64,000 nucleotides of DNA from Wenjunlia vitaminophila DSM 41686 (GTDB taxonomy: Bacteria; Actinomycetota; Actinomycetes; Streptomycetales; Streptomycetaceae), in the NCBI RefSeq assembly GCF_000380165.1, contig NZ_KB904657.1, positions 1-64,000 of the forward strand, written 5' to 3'. Below are positions 17,571-27,000 of this stretch, one piece after another. The notes beneath the pieces are model-generated. The model did not search any database. It had not been told where the DNA came from and saw only the letters and a program-made list of their open reading frames with translations. The first letter of the stretch is position 1. Each line of letters opens with the position of its first letter. The position numbers and the translations under genes are program-made.

Positions 17571-17999
17571 CTAGCACCCCGTGGCCAGCGACCAGCGGGG
17601 CGCGATGCCCGCGATGTGGCAGGTGATGACGTACAGCGGGATGGGGGGCGTGTAGGGCGAGCCGCCCCTGGGGTGGTGGATCAGACGGGGGCGTGCGGGG
17701 CGGGCCTGGGCCGTGCCGGGCAGGTAGCCGCCCAGGGCGTACCTGGTGAAGGGGGGCCAGGTGACGTCGATGTCGGAGCCGGCCGGCACGATCCACCACC
17801 AGCGCTGGTCGTCGGCGTAGACGCAGCCGACCCGGGACAGGCTGTCCATCACGCGCCTGCCGTACTCCTCGGGCATGCCGACCGCGTCGTAGCCGAGGCT
17901 GGTGGGGAGTTCGGCCGGGATGGGCAGGCGCCCCCGGTACGCGCATCGCGCTGAGGGGTCCACGGCTGGCCGCGGCCTCAGGTGGCGCTGTCGTTCCAT
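17571..17999 (-). CDS. conserved-looking hypothetical protein
   Basis: A 142-residue protein without a domain I can name. It has a tryptophan-rich strand (DDQRWWWIVPAGSDIDVTWPP) and a proline/arginine-rich segment ending in HPRGGSPYTPPIPLY. Third-position GC is high, and no frame on the other strand has recognisable content. It lies divergent from the XRE/DUF397 cassette. Small proteins of this style often sit near such cassettes in actinomycetes, but that is context only. Confidence 0.65.
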   Translation of the reverse strand: MERQRHLRPRPAVDPSARCAYRGRLPIPAELPTSLGYDAVGMPEEYGRRVMDSLSRVGCVYADDQRWWWIVPAGSDIDVTWPPFTRYALGGYLPGTAQARPARPRLIHHPRGGSPYTPPIPLYVITCHIAGIAPRWSLATGC

Positions 18000-18370
18000 G
18001 GGTCATGGCCTTTCGGTCACGTGCCGGACCAGCGTGGGCGGTGTCGGACGCGTACTGCCTGTGCCTGTCGGGTCTGCTGCGCAAGCGTCCCGCCGTCACC
18101 GGCCGGGGGAGGACGATGACGGCGGGCGGACGTCGCCGTGAGCCGGGACGGCTCCGACCTCGGGCCGCGGCCGCACACAGCGACCGTCATCACGACGTGC
18201 TGTCGGAGCTTTGTCACCAGGCGGTGACGCTGTGCCCACTGTGCCATCAGCCAAGAGCGGGTTGCAAGCGCTAAGTTGAAATTTGCAAGTTGCTAGGTGC
18301 ATGCTTCTCTCGGGTCCAACCGCGGGCGTGAAAGACTCACCGCAGATGGCCCGGTACGAGGAGGTAGGGC
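18000..18370 (+). promoter_or_regulatory. control region of the XRE/DUF397 cassette
   Basis: No gene is supported in these 371 bases. An AT-richer patch at 18262-18298 contains TTGCAAG twice (18262-18268, 18283-18289), with TTGAAA at 18276-18281 between them. Such repeated TTGCAAG sites are plausible operators for the XRE protein that follows. A start-proximal GAGGTAGGGC serves as its ribosome binding site. Confidence 0.5.
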
Positions 18371-19249
18371 ATGACGGCCGAGTCCGGGTGGGGTGGCAGC
18401 ACACCCTCCGTCCTGCGCATGATCCTCGGCAGGCAGTTGGAGGACCTCCGCGTGCGCGCGGGACTGACGTACGCGGAGGCGGGCGCGGCGATCGGCGTGA
18501 GCCACTCCACGATCCGCAGGCTCGAGGCCGCCAAGGTCGCCCGGCTCCGCCTCCCCGACGTGGAGAAGCTGCTCCAGGTCTACGGCGTCACCGACCAGCG
18601 GGAGATCGACACCTTCCTGAAGTCGGTGCGGGAGGCCAACAAGCGGAACTGGTGGCACACCTACCGCGACGTCATGCCCGACTGGTTCACCGCCTACCTC
18701 AGTCTCGAGCAGGCAGCGGCGCAGATCAGGGCGTACGAGGCGCAGTTCGTGCATGGCCTGCTGCAGACCGAGCAGTACGCCCGTGCCCTGCTCAGCGCGG
18801 GCAACCCGCACGCTGCCACGGAGGCGACCGAGCGCAGGGTGGCCCTGCGGATGCAGCGTCAGGAACTGCTGCACCGCAAGGACCCGCCCCGGGTGTGGGT
18901 GGTGATGGACGAGACGGTGCTGCGGTGGCCGGTCGGCGGGCCGCCGGTGATGCGCGCGCAGATCGACCACCTGATCGCGGTCAACCAGCTCCCCCACGTC
19001 ACCCTGCAGATCATGCCGTTCCGCAATGGCCCCCACCCGGCCATGCGGGCCGGCGCGTTCCACATCTTCCGGTTCAGCGCCTCGGAGTTGCCGGACATCG
19101 TCTACCTCAACGGTCTGGTCGGGGCGGTCTACCTCGACAAGCGCGAGGACGTGGTGGTGTATCGCGAGGCACTGGACCGGCTGGGCGCCCAGTCGACGCC
19201 CGCGAGAAAGACCGAGGCCCTCCTCGGCGCAATTCGCAAGGAGCTGTGA
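18371..19249 (+). CDS. XRE-family regulator with DUF5753 domain
   Basis: The 292-residue protein has an N-terminal helix-turn-helix (LEDLRVRAGLTYAEAGAAIG, then SHSTIRRLEAAKV). A C-terminal DUF5753-type domain includes FVHGLLQTEQYARALL, WVVMDETVLRWPVGG and HVTLQIMPF. Members of this actinobacterial family regulate development and secondary metabolism and are paired with a small DUF397 protein, which follows here after a one-base gap. The ATG at 18371 follows GAGGTAGGGC. Confidence 0.93.
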   Translation: MTAESGWGGSTPSVLRMILGRQLEDLRVRAGLTYAEAGAAIGVSHSTIRRLEAAKVARLRLPDVEKLLQVYGVTDQREIDTFLKSVREANKRNWWHTYRDVMPDWFTAYLSLEQAAAQIRAYEAQFVHGLLQTEQYARALLSAGNPHAATEATERRVALRMQRQELLHRKDPPRVWVVMDETVLRWPVGGPPVMRAQIDHLIAVNQLPHVTLQIMPFRNGPHPAMRAGAFHIFRFSASELPDIVYLNGLVGAVYLDKREDVVVYREALDRLGAQSTPARKTEALLGAIRKEL

Positions 19250-19250
19250 A

Positions 19251-19499
19251 GTGCACCATCACATACGCAACGGCATGTCATCCCGTGAGCTCGGCGCGAA
19301 GGGCTGGCACAAGCCGTGGAGCGACGACGTTGGGGGAGCGTGCGTCGAGGCGAAGAAGCTGGACGACGGGCGGGTGGCGCTGCGCCAGTCCACCGATCCC
19401 GACGGCCCGGCCCTGATCTTCAGTCCTCGGGAGATGACCAGCTTCCTCGCGGGTGTGAAGGCCGGAGACGCCGACTTCCTGCTCCAGGGGCCCCACTGA
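19251..19499 (+). CDS. DUF397 domain-containing protein
   Basis: Small protein of 82 residues with the DUF397 pattern: WHKPWSDDVGGACVEAKKL, VALRQSTDPDGPALIFSP and a C-terminal SFLAGVKAGDADF. The GTG at 19251 is one base after the XRE stop; an internal ATG at 19275 is an alternative. DUF397 proteins are partners or antagonists of XRE/DUF5753 regulators, consistent with the pairing here. A strong terminator follows. Confidence 0.9.
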   Translation: MHHHIRNGMSSRELGAKGWHKPWSDDVGGACVEAKKLDDGRVALRQSTDPDGPALIFSPREMTSFLAGVKAGDADFLLQGPH

Positions 19500-19506
19500 T
19501 CCACCG

Positions 19507-19536
19507 GCGGCGCCCGCCCCTTGGGGCGGGCGCCGC
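19507..19536 (+). terminator. hairpin terminator after DUF397 gene
   Basis: A perfect 14-bp GC stem (19507-19520 with 19523-19536) with a two-base loop lies eight bases after the DUF397 stop. There is no T-tract, as is common in actinomycetes. Confidence 0.8.
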
Positions 19537-19690
19537 GAGCCGGGCGGCTGTCTCACGACAGGCGCATGTCTTAGGGGTCCGGCCGACACGGTCGGACCCG
19601 GAGACGACTACCTTCTTCCCGTCCTGTGCGACCGCCCGGTCGGACAGCACGGGAGTTTCCGATCTGACCACGCGACAGGAGGGGGCGGCA

Positions 19691-20509
19691 GTGCAGCACG
19701 AAGACGGATGGCCCGCCGACCGGATCGACACCGAGGGCGCGCACTCGGCCCGCATCTACGACTACATCCTGGGGGGCAAGGACTACTACCCCGCCGACAA
19801 GGAGGCGGGCGACGCGATGTCCAGGGAGTGGCCCGCGCTGCCGATCCACATGCGGGCCAACCGGGACTTCATGCACCGGGCCGTGCGGTACCTGACGGAG
19901 GAGGCGGGCGTCCGGCAGTTCCTGGACATCGGGACCGGCATCCCCACCTCCCCCAACCTGCACGAGATCGCCCAGGCCGTCGCCCCGGACTCCCGGGTGG
20001 TCTACGTGGACAACGACCCCATCGTCCTCACCCTCTCCCAGGGGCTGTTGTCCAGCACGCCCGAGGGCAAGACCGCCTACGTCGAGGCCGACATGCGCGA
20101 CCCGGGGGCCATCCTCAGTTCCCAGGGGATGCGCGACACCCTGGACCTCAGCAAGCCGGTGGGGCTGACGGTCATCGCGATCGTCCACTTCGTGCTGGAC
20201 GAGGACGACGCCTACGGCATCGTCAACCGGCTGCTCGAGCCGCTGCCCTCGGGCAGCTACCTGGCGATGTCCATCGGCACGGCCGACTTCGCGCCGGAGG
20301 AGGTGGGTCGGGTCGCCAGGGAGTACGAGGCCCGCAAGATGCCCATGCGGCTGCGCACCATGCCGGAGGCGGAGCAGTTCTTCGACGGCCTCGAGCTGGT
20401 CGAGCCCGGGGTCACCCAGGTCCACCACTGGCGCCCGGACGGCACGTGCACCGAGGACATCAGGGACGAGGACATCGCCATGTACGGGGCGATTGCCCGC
20501 AAGCCCTGA
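19691..20509 (+). CDS. S-adenosyl methyltransferase (pfam04672-like)
   Basis: A 272-residue protein of the actinobacterial SAM methyltransferase family often encoded beside XRE/DUF397 genes. It has the family start HSARIYDYILGGKDYYPADK, the SAM-binding strand VRQFLDIGTGIPTSPN, VVYVDNDPIVL and AIVHFVLDE. The GTG at 19691 follows GGAGGGGGC; the longer open frame upstream is unsupported. Its substrate is unknown. It ends at a bidirectional terminator. Confidence 0.9.
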   Translation: MQHEDGWPADRIDTEGAHSARIYDYILGGKDYYPADKEAGDAMSREWPALPIHMRANRDFMHRAVRYLTEEAGVRQFLDIGTGIPTSPNLHEIAQAVAPDSRVVYVDNDPIVLTLSQGLLSSTPEGKTAYVEADMRDPGAILSSQGMRDTLDLSKPVGLTVIAIVHFVLDEDDAYGIVNRLLEPLPSGSYLAMSIGTADFAPEEVGRVAREYEARKMPMRLRTMPEAEQFFDGLELVEPGVTQVHHWRPDGTCTEDIRDEDIAMYGAIARKP

Positions 20510-20531
20510 CGCCGCGGACAACCGTTTCCTC

Positions 20532-20566
20532 GCCTCCCGGCCGGGGCTCGGTACCGGCCGGGAGGC
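20532..20566. terminator. bidirectional terminator between convergent genes
   Basis: A perfect 13-bp stem (20532-20544 with 20554-20566) with a nine-base loop lies between the methyltransferase stop and the stop of the minus-strand dehydratase gene. Confidence 0.8.
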
Positions 20567-20572
20567 GGTGCC

Positions 20573-21721
20573 TCACCACTCGGCGAACGAGCCGTCGGGG
20601 TGCCGCCACACCGGGTTGTGCCAGCTCGCCGCCGCACCGTCGGCCCGGCGCACCGCCCTCTCGTCGATCTCCACGCCGAGGCCGGGCCCGGTGGGCCGCA
20701 GCAGGTGGCCCTCGTGGAAGCGGAACACCTCCGGGTCGGTGACGTAGTCGAGCAGCTCGGCACCGGAGTGGTAGTGGATGCCGATGGACTGCTCCTGGAT
20801 GAGGAAGTTCGGGGTGCAGAACGCCAGTTGCAGGCTCGCCGCGAGCGCCAGCGGACCCAGCGGGCAGTGCGGGGCGACGGCGACGTCGAAGGTCTCGGCG
20901 AGCACGGCGATCCGGCGGGACTCCGAGATGCCACCGGCGTGGCTGAGGTCGGGTTGGAGCACGGCGACGCCGGACCTGAGGGCGGGAAGCACCTCGGCGC
21001 GGGAGTAGAGGCGCTCCCCGGTGGCGATGGGCAGCGTCGTGCTCTCCGTGACCCTGCCGATCAGGTGGGTGTGCTCGGGGAGCACCGGCTCCTCGACGAA
21101 CATCGGGGCGTAGGGCTCCAGGGCCGCGACGGCCCTGATCGCCCCCGCCACCGAGAGGCGCCCGTGGAAGTCCACCGCGAAGTCCCCGGTGGGCCCGAGG
21201 GCCTCGCGTGCCGCCTGGGCCCGCGCCGCCACCTGGTCCAGGTCGGCGACGCTCGGCAGTCGGTCGGTGCGGCCGGACGCGTTCATCTTGACCGCGGTGA
21301 AGCCCGCCTCGACCTGGGCGGTGACCTCCTCGTGTATCTGGGCCGGCTCGTCGCCGCCCACCCAGCAGTAGGCACGCGCCCGGTCCCGCACGGGCCCGCC
21401 GAGGAGTTGGTGCACCGGGGCGCCGAACGCCTTGCCGGCGATGTCCCACAGCGCCTGGTCGAGGCCGGCGACGGCGCTGGAGAGCACCGGGCCGCCCCGG
21501 TAGAACGAGCCCTTCGTCATGAGCTGCCAGTGGTCCTCGATCCGCAGGGGGTCCGCCCCGACGAGGAACTGTTCGGCCAGCTCGTGGACGGCGGCCCGAA
21601 CGGTGTCGGCACGGCCCTCGACGACGGGCTCGCCCCACCCGACGAGGCCCTCGTCCGTCTCGATCCGGCACAGCAGCCAGCGCGGCGGTACGGCGAAGGT
21701 CTCGACCCTGGTGATCTTCAC
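20573..21721 (-). CDS. dgoD: enolase-superfamily dehydratase, galactonate dehydratase-like
   Basis: A 382-residue mandelate-racemase-type enzyme. The N-terminal capping domain starts KITRVETFAVPPRWL and includes RGGPVLSSAVAGLDQALWDI. The barrel follows with FTAVKMNASGRTD, DFHGRLSV, FVEEPVLPEHTHLI, PIATGERLYSR and LQPDLSHAGGI. These match D-galactonate dehydratase, which yields 2-keto-3-deoxy-galactonate. It is the last gene of the GH42/ABC operon, 17 bases after the permease, with AGGAG before a GTG start. A substrate other than galactonate in the same superfamily is possible. Confidence 0.88.
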   Translation of the reverse strand: MKITRVETFAVPPRWLLCRIETDEGLVGWGEPVVEGRADTVRAAVHELAEQFLVGADPLRIEDHWQLMTKGSFYRGGPVLSSAVAGLDQALWDIAGKAFGAPVHQLLGGPVRDRARAYCWVGGDEPAQIHEEVTAQVEAGFTAVKMNASGRTDRLPSVADLDQVAARAQAAREALGPTGDFAVDFHGRLSVAGAIRAVAALEPYAPMFVEEPVLPEHTHLIGRVTESTTLPIATGERLYSRAEVLPALRSGVAVLQPDLSHAGGISESRRIAVLAETFDVAVAPHCPLGPLALAASLQLAFCTPNFLIQEQSIGIHYHSGAELLDYVTDPEVFRFHEGHLLRPTGPGLGVEIDERAVRRADGAAASWHNPVWRHPDGSFAEW

Positions 21722-21738
21722 GTGTGATGCTCCTGGAG

Positions 21739-22653
21739 TTATTCCTTGACGCTGCCTTCGGTGAGCCCGGTGCGCCAGTACCGCTGGAGCACGAGGATCG
21801 CCAGGGCCAAGGGGATGACGGAGACGAACGCGCCCCCGATGGTGTACTGCGTGAGCTCCGGGACCCGGTCGGCCGCGCCCTTCCAGGTGGTCAGTCCGAG
21901 GGTAACCGGGTACTTCCGGTCGTCGGAGAGCATCACCAACGGCAGGAAGTAGTTGTTCCAGATGCCGACGAACTGGAAGAGGAAGACGGTGACCAGGGCG
22001 GGCGACATGATGCGCAGCACCAGTCCGAAGAAGATCCGTGTCTCGTGCGCCCCGTCCACCCGGGCCGCCTCGAGCAGGGAGTCCGGGACCGCGGACTCGG
22101 CGTACACACGGCAGAGGTAGACGCCGAACGGGGAGGCGATACTCGGCAGCAGGACCGCCCAGTAGGTGTTGACCAGGCTGATCTGGCTGAACATCAGGTA
22201 CAGCGGGAGGGCGAGCGCCGTCTGGGGCAGCAGCACCCCGGCGAGCACGGTCTTGAAGACCGCCTCCCGGCCCCGGAAACGGTACTTGGCCAGGGCGAAC
22301 CCGGCAGCCGCGGAGAACAGGGTGGCCAGGGTGGCGCCGAGCCCGGCGTAGAGGGCGGAGTTGAGGACCCAGCGCAGGTAGACGTGGTCGTCGTAGGAGA
22401 AGATGTCGCCGAGGTTGCTCAGCAGCCGCGGGTCGTCGAACCAGAGTCCGAAGCTGCCGTAGAGCCGGTCGGTGGACTTGGTGGCCGCAACGACCAGCCA
22501 GTACACCGGCAGCAGGAAGTAGCCCGCGGCGATGGCCAGGACCGCGACCAGCAGGATGCGGCCGGGCCGCGGGGGGCGGCGGCGCCTGGGCGGGGCCGGC
22601 ACGGGGGCTCTTCGGGCGGCGTCGGGGTCGGTGGTCGTGGTGGTGGCGCTCAC
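21739..22653 (-). CDS. sugar ABC transporter permease (MalG type)
   Basis: A 304-residue inner-membrane permease with about six helices and the EAA loop (ESAVPDSLLEAARVDGAHETRIF) that contacts the ATPase. The proline-rich cytoplasmic N-terminus precedes the first helix. The GTG overlaps the preceding permease stop as GTGA. No ATPase gene is present in the operon, so a shared ATPase such as MsiK is likely, as in other actinomycete sugar importers. Confidence 0.92.
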   Translation of the reverse strand: MSATTTTTDPDAARRAPVPAPPRRRRPPRPGRILLVAVLAIAAGYFLLPVYWLVVAATKSTDRLYGSFGLWFDDPRLLSNLGDIFSYDDHVYLRWVLNSALYAGLGATLATLFSAAAGFALAKYRFRGREAVFKTVLAGVLLPQTALALPLYLMFSQISLVNTYWAVLLPSIASPFGVYLCRVYAESAVPDSLLEAARVDGAHETRIFFGLVLRIMSPALVTVFLFQFVGIWNNYFLPLVMLSDDRKYPVTLGLTTWKGAADRVPELTQYTIGGAFVSVIPLALAILVLQRYWRTGLTEGSVKE

Positions 22654-23585
22654 CGCTCGCTCCTTTGCTTGCGGGTGACCAGGCTGAGGAAGGCGAACGA
22701 CAGGGCGCAGGCGACCACGGCGAGGATCACCGACTTGGTCGCCGCCAGGTAGACGTTGGCGTTGGCGAAGCCGTCGTTGTAGGCGCTGAGGTTGGGCGTG
22801 TAGTCGCCGGTGACGGCGGGGGCCTGCAACTTGATGATCAGCGGCTCGGCGAAGAGCTGCATCGTGCCGATGATGGAGAAGACGCAGGTCAGGACGAGTG
22901 CCGGTCGGATCAGCGGGAGTTTGATGCGCAGCGCCGTCTGCCAGGGCCCGGCGCCGTCGATGGTCGCGGCCTCGTACAGCTCCTGGGGTATGGACCGCAG
23001 TTGGGCGACGACGATCAGCATGTTGTACCCGGTGAACTCCCAGATGACGATGTTCGCCAGCGACCACAGCACGTTGTCGTAGGCGAGGAAGTCGGGCGCC
23101 GCGCCGCCGAGCAGGTCGCTGATGGGGCTGACCCCGGGGACGTAGAGGAAGCCCCACAGGATGGTGGCGATGACGCCGGGGACGCCGTAGGGCAGGAAGT
23201 ACGTGGCGCGCAGGACACCGGCCCATCGGCCGGAGACGTGTTCCAGCAGCAGTGCCAGGGTGACGGCGAGGAACAGCATCACCGGGATCTGGACGAGGCC
23301 GAAGAGGAACACCCGGCCGAAGGACTCGATGAAGCTGGTCTGCTGCAGGGCGAGGGTGTAGTTGTCGAGGCCGGCGAAGCCGAGGGTGGGTTCACCGAGC
23401 CCCATCGGCCCGTGCCGCTCGACGGTCAACAGGCTCTGGTAGACGGCGTAGCCGATCGGCGCCACGAAGGTGAACAGGAAGACCGCCAGGAAGGGGGCGA
23501 GGAAGCCCCAGGCGGCCCGGTCGGGGCGCGGGGAGCGGCGGCCGGTCGCGGCGGGCGTGGGGGAGCCGGTTCTCGTGGTGGTCAT
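22650..23585 (-). CDS. sugar ABC transporter permease (MalF type)
   Basis: A 311-residue permease with the N-terminal helix AWGFLAPFLAVFLFTFVAPI and the EAA-like loop SIPQELYEAATIDGAGPWQTALRI. The ATG overlaps the stop of the binding-protein gene (TGATG). It pairs with the downstream MalG-type permease to form the membrane channel for the imported saccharide. The open frame continues upstream in antisense-free space but without meaningful content. Confidence 0.92.
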   Translation of the reverse strand: MTTTRTGSPTPAATGRRSPRPDRAAWGFLAPFLAVFLFTFVAPIGYAVYQSLLTVERHGPMGLGEPTLGFAGLDNYTLALQQTSFIESFGRVFLFGLVQIPVMLFLAVTLALLLEHVSGRWAGVLRATYFLPYGVPGVIATILWGFLYVPGVSPISDLLGGAAPDFLAYDNVLWSLANIVIWEFTGYNMLIVVAQLRSIPQELYEAATIDGAGPWQTALRIKLPLIRPALVLTCVFSIIGTMQLFAEPLIIKLQAPAVTGDYTPNLSAYNDGFANANVYLAATKSVILAVVACALSFAFLSLVTRKQRSER

Positions 23586-24916
23586 CACGCGCCTCTCGCC
23601 TTGAGTCCCTTGGCCTTGAGGTCGTCCACGACCCGGCCCTGTGCGTCCCTCAGGGCGTCCACCAGGGGCTCGCGCTGGGCGATCGCCTTTCCGAAGGCGT
23701 CCTGGATGTGGGAGAAGGACTGGGTGGTGGTGGGGGCCCACTGCCAGGAGGTGTCGACGTTCCGGTCGGACTCCTGGAAGACCCGGTTGTAGACCTGGCC
23801 GCCGAAGAACGGGTCCGGCTTGCCCAACGCGGTCTGCTCCAGTTCGATGCGGGCCGCCGGCCAGCCGTAGCCGGCGCCGATCAGCAGGTCGATGCTCCCG
23901 GGGTCGGTGTTGAGCCAGTGCGCGAACTGGAGTGCTTCCACGGGGTGCCTGGTGCCCTGGAGGATCGCGGTGGAGGAGCCGCCGTAGTTGCTGCTCGCGG
24001 TGGCGCCCGGTTCCCACTGCGGCAGTTGCGTGACCCGCCACTTGCCCTTGGTGCCCGGTGCGTTGCCGCGCAGCAGCGCGTCGCCCCACTGGGCGGACGG
24101 CCAGCTCACGAGGTCCCCGGTCTGCACCGCCCGGTACCAGCCGCCCTGCAGGTCCGGCATCAGCGCGACGAGGTCGTCGCGGACCAGTCCGTCCCAGAAG
24201 TCCGCGACCTCGAGGGACTCCTTGCCGTCGATGTCCACCACCCAGGTGTCCGTCTCCAGGTCGGCCTGGATCCAGTGGGCGCCGCGCTGCCAGGGGAAGG
24301 CGGCGAACCACATGGCGCTCGCGGGTGGGAAGGTGCAGATCCGGGCGCCCCGGCCGCGTTTCCTGATCTTGATGGCCGCCTGCCGGAACTCGTCCCAGGT
24401 GCGGGGGACGTCCACGTCCCAGCGCTCGAAGAGGTCCTGGCGGTAGTAGTAGCCCATCGGCCCCGACGCCTGGGGGATCGCGTACACCCCGTCGCCGAAC
24501 ACGCCCTGCCGCCACTGCCAGTCCACGTAGGCGCCCTCGAGCTTGTCCGCGCCGTACGCGGTCAGCTCGGTCAGGCCGTTGACGAGCATGAACTCCGGGA
24601 GTGCGTAGAACTCGACCTGGGCCAGGTCCGGTGGGGTGCCGGCCTTGAGGGAGGCGTGCATCTTCTGGTAACCGCCGGAGGTGCTCGCGGGGATGATCTG
24701 CACCTCGACGTGGATGTCCGGGTGGGTCCTGTTCCACAGGGCGACGGCCTTCTGCAACGGCACCCAGGACCAGAAGACCAGGTTGACCTTCTGCCCCGGC
24801 CGCCGTTCGGCCTGTTCGGTGCGCCGCGCGGCGCCCGGGGACTCGGCGCAGGCGGCGAGCGCCGGGGCCGCGGCGACCGCGGCCCCCCACGCCAGGACGT
24901 CTCTTCGGGTGGGCAT
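23585..24916 (-). CDS. sugar ABC transporter substrate-binding lipoprotein
   Basis: A 443-residue extracellular binding protein. It starts MPTRRDVLAWGAAVAAAP with a lipobox LAAC, so it is probably lipidated after export; the Arg pair suggests a Tat route. The mature part resembles family 1 solute-binding proteins (VNLVFWSWVPLQKAVALWN, TPPDLAQVEFYALPEFM, YAIPQASGPMGYYY). Directly downstream of the beta-galactosidase, it probably captures galactose-containing oligosaccharides. GAGGAGGT precedes the ATG. Confidence 0.93.
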   Translation of the reverse strand: MPTRRDVLAWGAAVAAAPALAACAESPGAARRTEQAERRPGQKVNLVFWSWVPLQKAVALWNRTHPDIHVEVQIIPASTSGGYQKMHASLKAGTPPDLAQVEFYALPEFMLVNGLTELTAYGADKLEGAYVDWQWRQGVFGDGVYAIPQASGPMGYYYRQDLFERWDVDVPRTWDEFRQAAIKIRKRGRGARICTFPPASAMWFAAFPWQRGAHWIQADLETDTWVVDIDGKESLEVADFWDGLVRDDLVALMPDLQGGWYRAVQTGDLVSWPSAQWGDALLRGNAPGTKGKWRVTQLPQWEPGATASSNYGGSSTAILQGTRHPVEALQFAHWLNTDPGSIDLLIGAGYGWPAARIELEQTALGKPDPFFGGQVYNRVFQESDRNVDTSWQWAPTTTQSFSHIQDAFGKAIAQREPLVDALRDAQGRVVDDLKAKGLKARGA

Positions 24917-24928
24917 CTGACCTCCTCG

Positions 24929-26929
24929 TCAGTGCGGGTCGGGCTGGAGCACGGCGACTCCGCGGGCGGGCAGGGTCAGCGCGCGCAGCGGGGCCGTACC
25001 GGGCCGCAGCAGGTCGCGCATCGGCTCCGGCAGGGTGATCTCGGCGGGGCCCTCGCCGTGGTTGAGCAGGAAGGTGAAGCTGCGGTCGGCGTCGGAGCGC
25101 ACGGTGGCCTGGACGTGCGGTGGCAGTCCCGGCAGCACCGGCAGCACCCCGGCCGCCTCCCGCACCCGGTCGGTCAGGGCGCGCAGGGCGGCGGCGTCCA
25201 GGCGGGTGCCGACGTACCAGGCGGTGCCCGCCCCGAAGGCGTGCCGGGTGACGGCGGGCCGGCCGGCGAGCTCGCCGTCCCCGAAGACGGCGACGGCCTC
25301 CGCGCCCTCGAGGTCGATGGCCTCGGACCACAGGTCGGCCGTGCCGTCGAGTTCGCCGCGCACCGGGACGGTGGTGTCCTCGGCCAACGGCCAGAACTCC
25401 TCGACCCGCAGGCCGAGCATCCCGCGCAGCCGCGCCGGGTAGCCGCCGAGCCGCACCCGGTCGCACTCGTCCACGATGCCGGAGAAGAAGGAGACCAGCA
25501 CGTGGCCGCCCCGGTCCACGTAGTCGGTCAGGCGGGCGGCGTCCCGCTCGCCCAGCAGGTACAGGTTGGGGACGATGACGAGCCGGTAGCCGTCGAGCTC
25601 ACGGTCGGGCGGCAGGACGTCGCAGGGGACGCCGGCCTCGAACAGCGCCCGGTGGTGGGCTCGGTTGATCGCCGTCTGGTCCAGGGCCGTGGACGGGTGC
25701 GAGTCCAGTTCCAGCGCCCACCAGCTGTTCCAGTCGGTGAGCAGCGCGACGTCGGCCCGGGAGCGGGTCCCGGCGATCTCGGGAACGGAGGCCAGTTCGC
25801 GGCCGAGGTCGGCGACCTCGCGGAAGGTCCTGGTGTCCGTCCCGGCGTGCGGCACCATCGCCGAGTGGTACTTCTCCGCGCCGCCGGGCGAGGCCCGCCA
25901 CTGGAAGTACAGCACCGCGTCGGCGCCCTGGGCGACGGCCTGCCAGCTCCACAGGCGCATCTGGCCGGGGCGTTTGGGGCCGTTGCGGTCGCGCCAGTTG
26001 ACCGCGCTCGGCGCCTGCTCCAGCAGCATCCAGGGCTGTCCGCCGCGGGCCGAGCGCATCACGTCGAAGTTGACCGCGGCACCGAGGTGCGTCTCGGGGT
26101 CGTGGGGGTCCTGGTAGTAGTCCAGCGCCATGACGTCCATGTGCGGTGCCCACGCGAAGGCGTTCACGGGCTTGTGGTGCGGCATGAGGTTGGTGGTGAC
26201 GGGGACCCGGGGGGTGACCCGGCGCAGCACCTCCACCTCGGCGAGGTAGCACTGGCGCAACGCGTCGTCGCTGAACCGCCAGTAGTCGAGTTGCTGGGCG
26301 GGGTTGGCGAAGGTGGGGGCCTGCCGGGGCGGCAGTACCTCGTCGAAGGAGTCGTACGCCTGTGACCAGAAGGCGGTGGACCAGGCCTCGTTGAGCGCGT
26401 CCACGGTGCCGTAGCGCTCTTCGAGCCAGCGCCGGAAGTCGGCGGCCGAGACGTCGCAGAAGCACTGGCTGACGTGGCAGCCGTACTCGTTGCCGACGTG
26501 CCAGGTGTCCAGCGCCGGATGGGTGGCGTAGCGGGTGGCGACCTGCTCGACGAGCCGGGTGGCGTACTCGCGGTAGACCGGGCTCGAAGGGCAGTAGTGC
26601 TGGCGGCTTCCGGGCCACAGGCGGTGTCCGTCCTGGGTGACCGGCAGCACCTCGGGGTGTGCCCGGGACAGCCAGGGCGGCGGGGACGCGGTCATGGTGG
26701 CCAGGCAGACCCGGATGCCGGCCGTCGAGAGGTTGTCCATGACCCGGTCGAACCACCCGAAGTCGTAGGCGCCCGGGCGGGGTTCGACCTTGGCCCAGGA
26801 GAAGATCCCCGCCGTCACCATGGTGACCCCGGCCTGTTTCATCAGCCGGGTGTCCTCGGCCCACACCTCTTCGGGCCACTGCTCGGGGTTGTAGTCGCCA
26901 CCGAAGTGGATGCGCTGGTCAGCTCTCAT
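24929..26929 (-). CDS. GH42 beta-galactosidase
   Basis: A cytoplasmic-looking 666-residue enzyme (no signal peptide) that hydrolyses terminal beta-galactosides. The GH42 start FGGDYNPEQWPEEVW is clear, with acid/base Glu148 in WHVGNEYG, nucleophile Glu304 in MLLEQAPS, the Cys-rich zinc-site region (CHVSQCFCDVS), and the trimerisation and C-terminal domains. AGGAG lies nine bases before the ATG. As first gene of the operon, followed by importer and galactonate dehydratase, it probably cleaves imported galactosides inside the cell. Confidence 0.95.
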   Translation of the reverse strand: MRADQRIHFGGDYNPEQWPEEVWAEDTRLMKQAGVTMVTAGIFSWAKVEPRPGAYDFGWFDRVMDNLSTAGIRVCLATMTASPPPWLSRAHPEVLPVTQDGHRLWPGSRQHYCPSSPVYREYATRLVEQVATRYATHPALDTWHVGNEYGCHVSQCFCDVSAADFRRWLEERYGTVDALNEAWSTAFWSQAYDSFDEVLPPRQAPTFANPAQQLDYWRFSDDALRQCYLAEVEVLRRVTPRVPVTTNLMPHHKPVNAFAWAPHMDVMALDYYQDPHDPETHLGAAVNFDVMRSARGGQPWMLLEQAPSAVNWRDRNGPKRPGQMRLWSWQAVAQGADAVLYFQWRASPGGAEKYHSAMVPHAGTDTRTFREVADLGRELASVPEIAGTRSRADVALLTDWNSWWALELDSHPSTALDQTAINRAHHRALFEAGVPCDVLPPDRELDGYRLVIVPNLYLLGERDAARLTDYVDRGGHVLVSFFSGIVDECDRVRLGGYPARLRGMLGLRVEEFWPLAEDTTVPVRGELDGTADLWSEAIDLEGAEAVAVFGDGELAGRPAVTRHAFGAGTAWYVGTRLDAAALRALTDRVREAAGVLPVLPGLPPHVQATVRSDADRSFTFLLNHGEGPAEITLPEPMRDLLRPGTAPLRALTLPARGVAVLQPDPH

Positions 26930-26981
26930 GTGTCGGTGCTCCTGGCGGTCGGCCGGCGTGGCGCCGCACCGACGGTCGAAT

Positions 26982-27000
26982 TTATTAATTATTAATTAAG
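26982..27000 (-). promoter_or_regulatory. AT-rich operator candidate upstream of GH42 operon
   Basis: Nineteen bases made almost entirely of A and T stand out in about 70% GC surroundings. TTATTAAT occurs twice with a one-base overlap (26982-26989, 26989-26996), followed by the palindrome TTAATTAA (26992-26999). It lies 55-70 bases before the GH42 start, an operator or promoter position. TTATTAAT recurs before the GH2 gene at 28477-28484. Confidence 0.55.
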